This document shows, piece by piece, positions 60,746 through 64,000 of a DNA stretch of 64,000 bases. A program made the position numbers and the translations under genes. Source of the DNA: Nocardia asteroides (GTDB lineage Bacteria; Actinomycetota; Actinomycetes; Mycobacteriales; Mycobacteriaceae); assembly GCA_019930625.1 (NCBI GenBank), contig CP082844.1, positions 2,852,001-2,916,000 on the forward strand, written 5' to 3'. A model generated the notes under the pieces. That model ran no database searches. It saw only the letters and a list, made by a program, of their open reading frames with translations, and had not been told where the DNA came from. Every line of letters begins with the position of its first letter. Position 1 is the stretch's first letter.

Positions 60746-62305
60746 TCAGTCCTTCGGTTCGATGTACTTCGGGAACACCGGTTCGGGTGCGGGCAACGCC
60801 ACACCGGGCTCGATCGGCGTCGCGATATCGGCGAACGTCCGGCTCTGTTGACCCAGCTGGTCGAGGATGCGCTCCGCCGACCCCGGTATCACCGGCTGCA
60901 CCAGGATCGCGACCACGCGCAGCACCTCCAGCGTTACGTACAGCACGGTGGCCTCGCGCGCGAGATCATCCGGCGTGCCGGACTTCGCCAGCGCCCAGGG
61001 CGCCTGCGCGGAGAAGTACCTGTTCGTCTCGCCCAGCGTCAGCCAGATCGCCTCCAGCGCCAGATGCATCTGCTGCGCGTCGAATTCGGCGCGGCAGCGC
61101 TCCAGCAGACCACCCGCCAGATCGAGCAGGGCGCGGTCGTCCTCGGTGAACTCGCCGGGCGTGGGCACCACGCCGCCGCAGTCGCGCGCGACCAGCTTGG
61201 TGCTGCGCTGCACGAGGTTGCCGAACTCGTTGGCCAGATCGCTGTTGATCCGGCTCACGATGGCCTCGTGGCTGTAGCTGCCGTCCTGGCCGTAGGAGAT
61301 CTCGCGCAGCAAGAAGAAGCGCACCGCGTCCAAGCCGTAGTTCTCGACCAGTTCCAGCGGGTCGACCACGTTGCCGACCGACTTGGACATCTTCTCGCCC
61401 TTGTTGTACAGGAACCCGTGCACGAACACGCGTTTCGGCAGCTCCACACCCGCCGACAGCAGGAACGCGGGCCAGTACACCGTGTGGAACCGCGTGATGT
61501 CCTTGCCGATGATGTGCACGTCGGCGGGCCAGAACTTGCCGAACGCGACGGAATCGGTATCCGGGAAGCCGACGCCGGTGATGTAGTTGGTCAGCGCGTC
61601 CACCCACACGTACATGACGTGATCCGGGTGGCCGGGCACCGGCACGCCCCAATCGAAGGTGGTACGCGAGATGGACAGGTCCTTCAGACCCGCCTTGACG
61701 TAGCTGACGATCTCGTTGCGCCGGGTCGCGGGCCCGATGAATTCCGGGTGCTCCTCGTAGAGCGCCAGCAGCTTGTCCTGGTAGGCCGACAGCCGGAAGA
61801 AGTAGTTCGACTCCTCGGTCCAGGTGACCGGCGTCTTGGATTCGGTGGAGATGCGGGTGCCGTCCTCGAGCACCGTGGTCTCCTCGTCGGTGTAGAACGC
61901 CTCGTCCCGCACCGAGTACCACCCCGAGTAGTTGCCCAGGTAGATGTCGCCACTGGCCAGCATCCGCTCCCAGATGGCGGCGCAGGCCTCCCGGTGATCG
62001 GCATCGGTGGTGCGGATGAACCGATCGAAGGAGATGTCGAGCGTCTTGTCCAGCGCCTCGAACACATCGGAGTTGCGGGCCGCGAGCTCTTCCACCGGGA
62101 TGCCCTCGGCGGCCGCGGCCTGCTGCATCTTCTGGCCGTGCTCGTCGGTGCCGGTCATGAAGAACACGTCGTAGCCGTCGAGGCGCTTGAAACGGGCGAT
62201 GGCGTCGGCGGAGATGTACTCGTACGCATGCCCGATATGCGGCGCGCCGTTGGGATAGGCGATGGCCGTGGTGATGTAGAAGGCGGGGCGGTCAGCTTCG
62301 CTCAT
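60746..62305 (-). CDS. metS: methionyl-tRNA synthetase
   Basis: A 519-residue class I synthetase charging tRNA-Met. The HIGH signature is PHIGHAYEY (near residue 22) and the KMSKS loop [14 protein letters not shown]. Between them are [16 protein letters not shown] and [11 protein letters not shown]. There is no CxxC zinc knuckle set and no C-terminal tRNA-binding domain, so it is the short form common in actinobacteria (Rv1007c-like). The start ATG 62305 is preceded by TACAGTAG at near-leaderless distance; 62332 is the open-frame limit. It diverges from tatD. Confidence 0.96.
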   Translation of the reverse strand: MSEADRPAFYITTAIAYPNGAPHIGHAYEYISADAIARFKRLDGYDVFFMTGTDEHGQKMQQAAAAEGIPVEELAARNSDVFEALDKTLDISFDRFIRTTDADHREACAAIWERMLASGDIYLGNYSGWYSVRDEAFYTDEETTVLEDGTRISTESKTPVTWTEESNYFFRLSAYQDKLLALYEEHPEFIGPATRRNEIVSYVKAGLKDLSISRTTFDWGVPVPGHPDHVMYVWVDALTNYITGVGFPDTDSVAFGKFWPADVHIIGKDITRFHTVYWPAFLLSAGVELPKRVFVHGFLYNKGEKMSKSVGNVVDPLELVENYGLDAVRFFLLREISYGQDGSYSHEAIVSRINSDLANEFGNLVQRSTKLVARDCGGVVPTPGEFTEDDRALLDLAGGLLERCRAEFDAQQMHLALEAIWLTLGETNRYFSAQAPWALAKSGTPDDLAREATVLYVTLEVLRVVAILVQPVIPGSAERILDQLGQQSRTFADIATPIEPGVALPAPEPVFPKYIEPKD

Positions 62306-62403
62306 GGTGTGTCTACTGTAATGCGCGTGCATTCTTCCGCTCGCGTGAATATGCCCGTCGCCGATTCGCGGGTCCTCGTGTCCGCGCCGCGCGGGGACCG
62401 CTG

Positions 62404-63231
62404 ATGAGCGCCGGACGTCCCGCGCCGGAGTTGCCCGAGCCGCTGTCGCCGATCGTGGACGCGCACACCCACCTGGACGCCTGCGGCGCGACCGACGCGG
62501 CCTCCACCGCGGCGATCGTGGACCGCGCCGCTTCGGTCGGGGTCGGCCGGGTGGTCACCGTTGCCGACGACTTGGCCGCCGCGCGGTGGGCGGTGCGGGC
62601 CGCGCACTGGGACGAGCGCGTGTTCGCCGCCGTCGCGCTGCACCCGACCAGGGCGAACGCGCTCGACGACGACGCGAAGGCCGAACTCGAGCGCTTGGCC
62701 GGGGACCCGAGGGTGGTCGCCGTCGGCGAGACCGGCCTCGATTACTACTGGCCGGGCAAGCTGGACGGCTGTGCCGACATCGAGACGCAGATCGAGGGTT
62801 TCCGCTGGCACATCGACCTGGCCAAGCGGGTCCGCAAGCCGCTCATGATCCACAATCGCGAGGCCGACCACGACCTGCTGACCGTACTGCTGGACGAGGG
62901 CGCGCCCGACAGCGTGATCTTCCACTGTTTCTCCTCGGACACGAACATGGCGCTGTCGTGCGTGGCCGAGGGGTACATCCTCAGTTTCTCCGGGACGGTG
63001 AGTTTCAAGAACGCGCACGAGTTGCGGGAAGCGGCCAAGGTCGTGCCCGACGATCAGATCCTGGTCGAGACGGATGCGCCGTATCTGACCCCGCACCCGT
63101 TCCGTGGAGCGCCGAACGAGCCGTACTGCCTGCCGTACACCGTGCGAGCGCTGGCCGAGTTGCGCGAGCAGGATCCACTGGAACTGGCGAAGATCACCAC
63201 CGCCAACGCCCGTCGCGTCTACCGCATCTGA
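62404..63231 (+). CDS. tatD: TatD family metal-dependent hydrolase
   Basis: A 275-residue TatD DNase-like TIM-barrel enzyme: [10 protein letters not shown] (metal His pair), [11 protein letters not shown] (Glu), [11 protein letters not shown] (His), VIFHCFSSD (His) and LVETDAPYL (Asp), the complete two-metal site. Members cleave DNA from the 3' end and may take part in repair or DNA turnover. It starts at ATG 62404, 98 bases from metS, and is followed by rpfB as in M. tuberculosis (Rv1008-Rv1009). Confidence 0.95.
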   Translation: MSAGRPAPELPEPLSPIVDAHTHLDACGATDAASTAAIVDRAASVGVGRVVTVADDLAAARWAVRAAHWDERVFAAVALHPTRANALDDDAKAELERLAGDPRVVAVGETGLDYYWPGKLDGCADIETQIEGFRWHIDLAKRVRKPLMIHNREADHDLLTVLLDEGAPDSVIFHCFSSDTNMALSCVAEGYILSFSGTVSFKNAHELREAAKVVPDDQILVETDAPYLTPHPFRGAPNEPYCLPYTVRALAELREQDPLELAKITTANARRVYRI

Positions 63232-63428
63232 GCGAGGCGCGCGTATCCGCAAGGGCACTGTCGAATGCCCGCACGGGGGCTAGGTATGCGAAATGTGTCC
63301 TAAGTCACTTTTGGTATGTCGTTTCGTGATTTACCTGCGCTGTCGATATTTGATCGTGATATTGAAAAGGCGCTGTTCCTGAGCTTGCTGTTGTCGGCGC
63401 CCGACCCTCTCGTTATCGTGCTGTGACC

Positions 63429-64000
63429 ATGTCCCCCTTCACGCGGATCAACCAGTCGCGTTCGCCGCTGCTGCACATCGCGGTCGGCGCGTTGCTGCTG
63501 ACGTTGATCGTCGGCGCCGGTCTCGCGATCATGAATCGCAAGACGGTCACCGTCGTGGTGGACGGCGAGAAGCTGTTCCAGACCACGATGTCGCCGGACG
63601 TGCGTGGCGTACTGAAGGCCGCGGGCTTCGCCGTGACGGAGCGGGACAAGGTGGCCCCCGCCCTGGCCGCGCGCATCGCCGACGGCGCCACCATCACGCT
63701 CAACCGCGCGCGCGAAGTCGCTCTGTCCGTGGACGGGATGACGCAGAAGGTGTGGACCACCGGGGTGACCGCGGGTGAAGCGCTCGAGCAGTTGAAGATC
63801 CCGAAAGAGGTGTACGTCTCACCCGCGCGCGACGAGCGGCTCCCGCTGCAGGGCGCCGCGCTGTTGATCGCGACTCCGCGCATGGTCTCGCTGCTCGACG
63901 GCCTCGGCAATCCGGTGGACGTGCGCGCCGCGGCGCCCACCGTCGGCGAATTCCTGAAGGTGACGGGCATCCCGCTGATCGAGCAGGACTCCGTCGAACC
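63429..64000 (+). CDS. rpfB: resuscitation-promoting factor RpfB, 5' part (runs off the window)
   Basis: The first 190 codons of RpfB, a secreted peptidoglycan-cleaving resuscitation factor. A basic start (MSPFTRINQSRSPLL) precedes a membrane anchor (IAVGALLLTLIVGAGLAIM, 17-36). Then come DUF348 repeats: RKTVTVVVDGEKLFQTTMSP, ITLNRAREVALSVDGMTQKV, and LLIATPRMVSLLDGLGNPVD. The G5 and Rpf catalytic domains would lie beyond the end. GTG 63423 is in frame two codons earlier. The position after tatD matches M. tuberculosis. The 190-base upstream region is AT-rich and must contain its promoter. Confidence 0.92.
   Translation, partial: MSPFTRINQSRSPLLHIAVGALLLTLIVGAGLAIMNRKTVTVVVDGEKLFQTTMSPDVRGVLKAAGFAVTERDKVAPALAARIADGATITLNRAREVALSVDGMTQKVWTTGVTAGEALEQLKIPKEVYVSPARDERLPLQGAALLIATPRMVSLLDGLGNPVDVRAAAPTVGEFLKVTGIPLIEQDSVE

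Overview
This is a chromosomal window from a high-GC mycolic-acid actinomycete, most likely a Nocardia. The best markers are a tandem MspA-type porin pair resembling nocardial NfpA/NfpB, MprAB/PepD, a 34 kDa-antigen-like protein, a protein O-mannosyltransferase and RpfB. From memory, the conserved backbone follows the Mycobacterium tuberculosis order from uvrD1 (Rv0949) to rpfB (Rv1009): uvrD1, M23 peptidase, sucCD, 34 kDa protein, perM, purN-purH, mprAB, pepD, moaB2, ruc, 5-FTHF ligase, galU, glp, rimJ-like, glpR, tRNA-Ala, arcA, pmt, rsmI, metS, tatD, rpfB. Accessory blocks are inserted between these anchors.

Layout. 1-1.2 kb: 3' end of uvrD1 and a small membrane protein. 1.2-5.8 kb: accessory island with a TetR gene abutting a P450 relic, a type VII secretion-style toxin module (EspC-like partner, WXG-toxin, putative immunity gene with a TTG start), two tiny overlapping ORFs and a divergent XRE regulator. 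6-16 kb: M23 peptidase with a coupled leader ORF, sucCD, 34 kDa-type protein, PerM, purN (apparently starting at CTG) and purH. 16-20 kb: lectin-LysM protein, then the Zur-type zinc-free ribosomal protein set (S18, S14, L33, L28 divergent from MRF, L31, L32) with Zur-like boxes between. 20.5-26.4 kb: a DUF1906 glycosidase-like protein and a Cvn-type conservon (kinase, roadblock, DUF742, GTPase) plus an MHYT-like membrane protein; the kinase reading frame is broken near its N-terminus. 26.7-31.3 kb: mprA-mprB-pepD-moaB, with identical-architecture MprA direct repeats before mprA and pepD. 31.8-33.3 kb: porin pair. 33.4-39.8 kb: SAF protein, Ruc, 5-FTHF cyclo-ligase, galU, Glp (gephyrin-like), an acetyltransferase, GlpR, tRNA-Ala(CGC).

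40-46.8 kb is accessory: a TetR pair, a long palindromic operator, a P450-ferredoxin-Cys-rich protein cluster, type-5 uracil-DNA glycosylase and two stand-alone effector-binding-domain proteins. 47-51.8 kb holds a tight three-gene operon: acyltransferase-like protein, an E1/ThiF-like plus nitroreductase fusion (Rv1355c-like) and a GAF-GGDEF-EAL cyclic-di-GMP enzyme (Rv1354c-like). This is the least understood conserved system here. 51.9-54.5 kb: a PimC-like glycosyltransferase, an SDR and SoxR with a near-consensus SoxR box upstream. 54.6-64 kb: arcA, a GntR regulator, pmt, rsmI, a PEP-mutase-family enzyme, a TetR regulator, metS, tatD and the 5' part of rpfB, which runs off the window.

All homology statements rest on reading motifs and remembered gene orders; no search was run.
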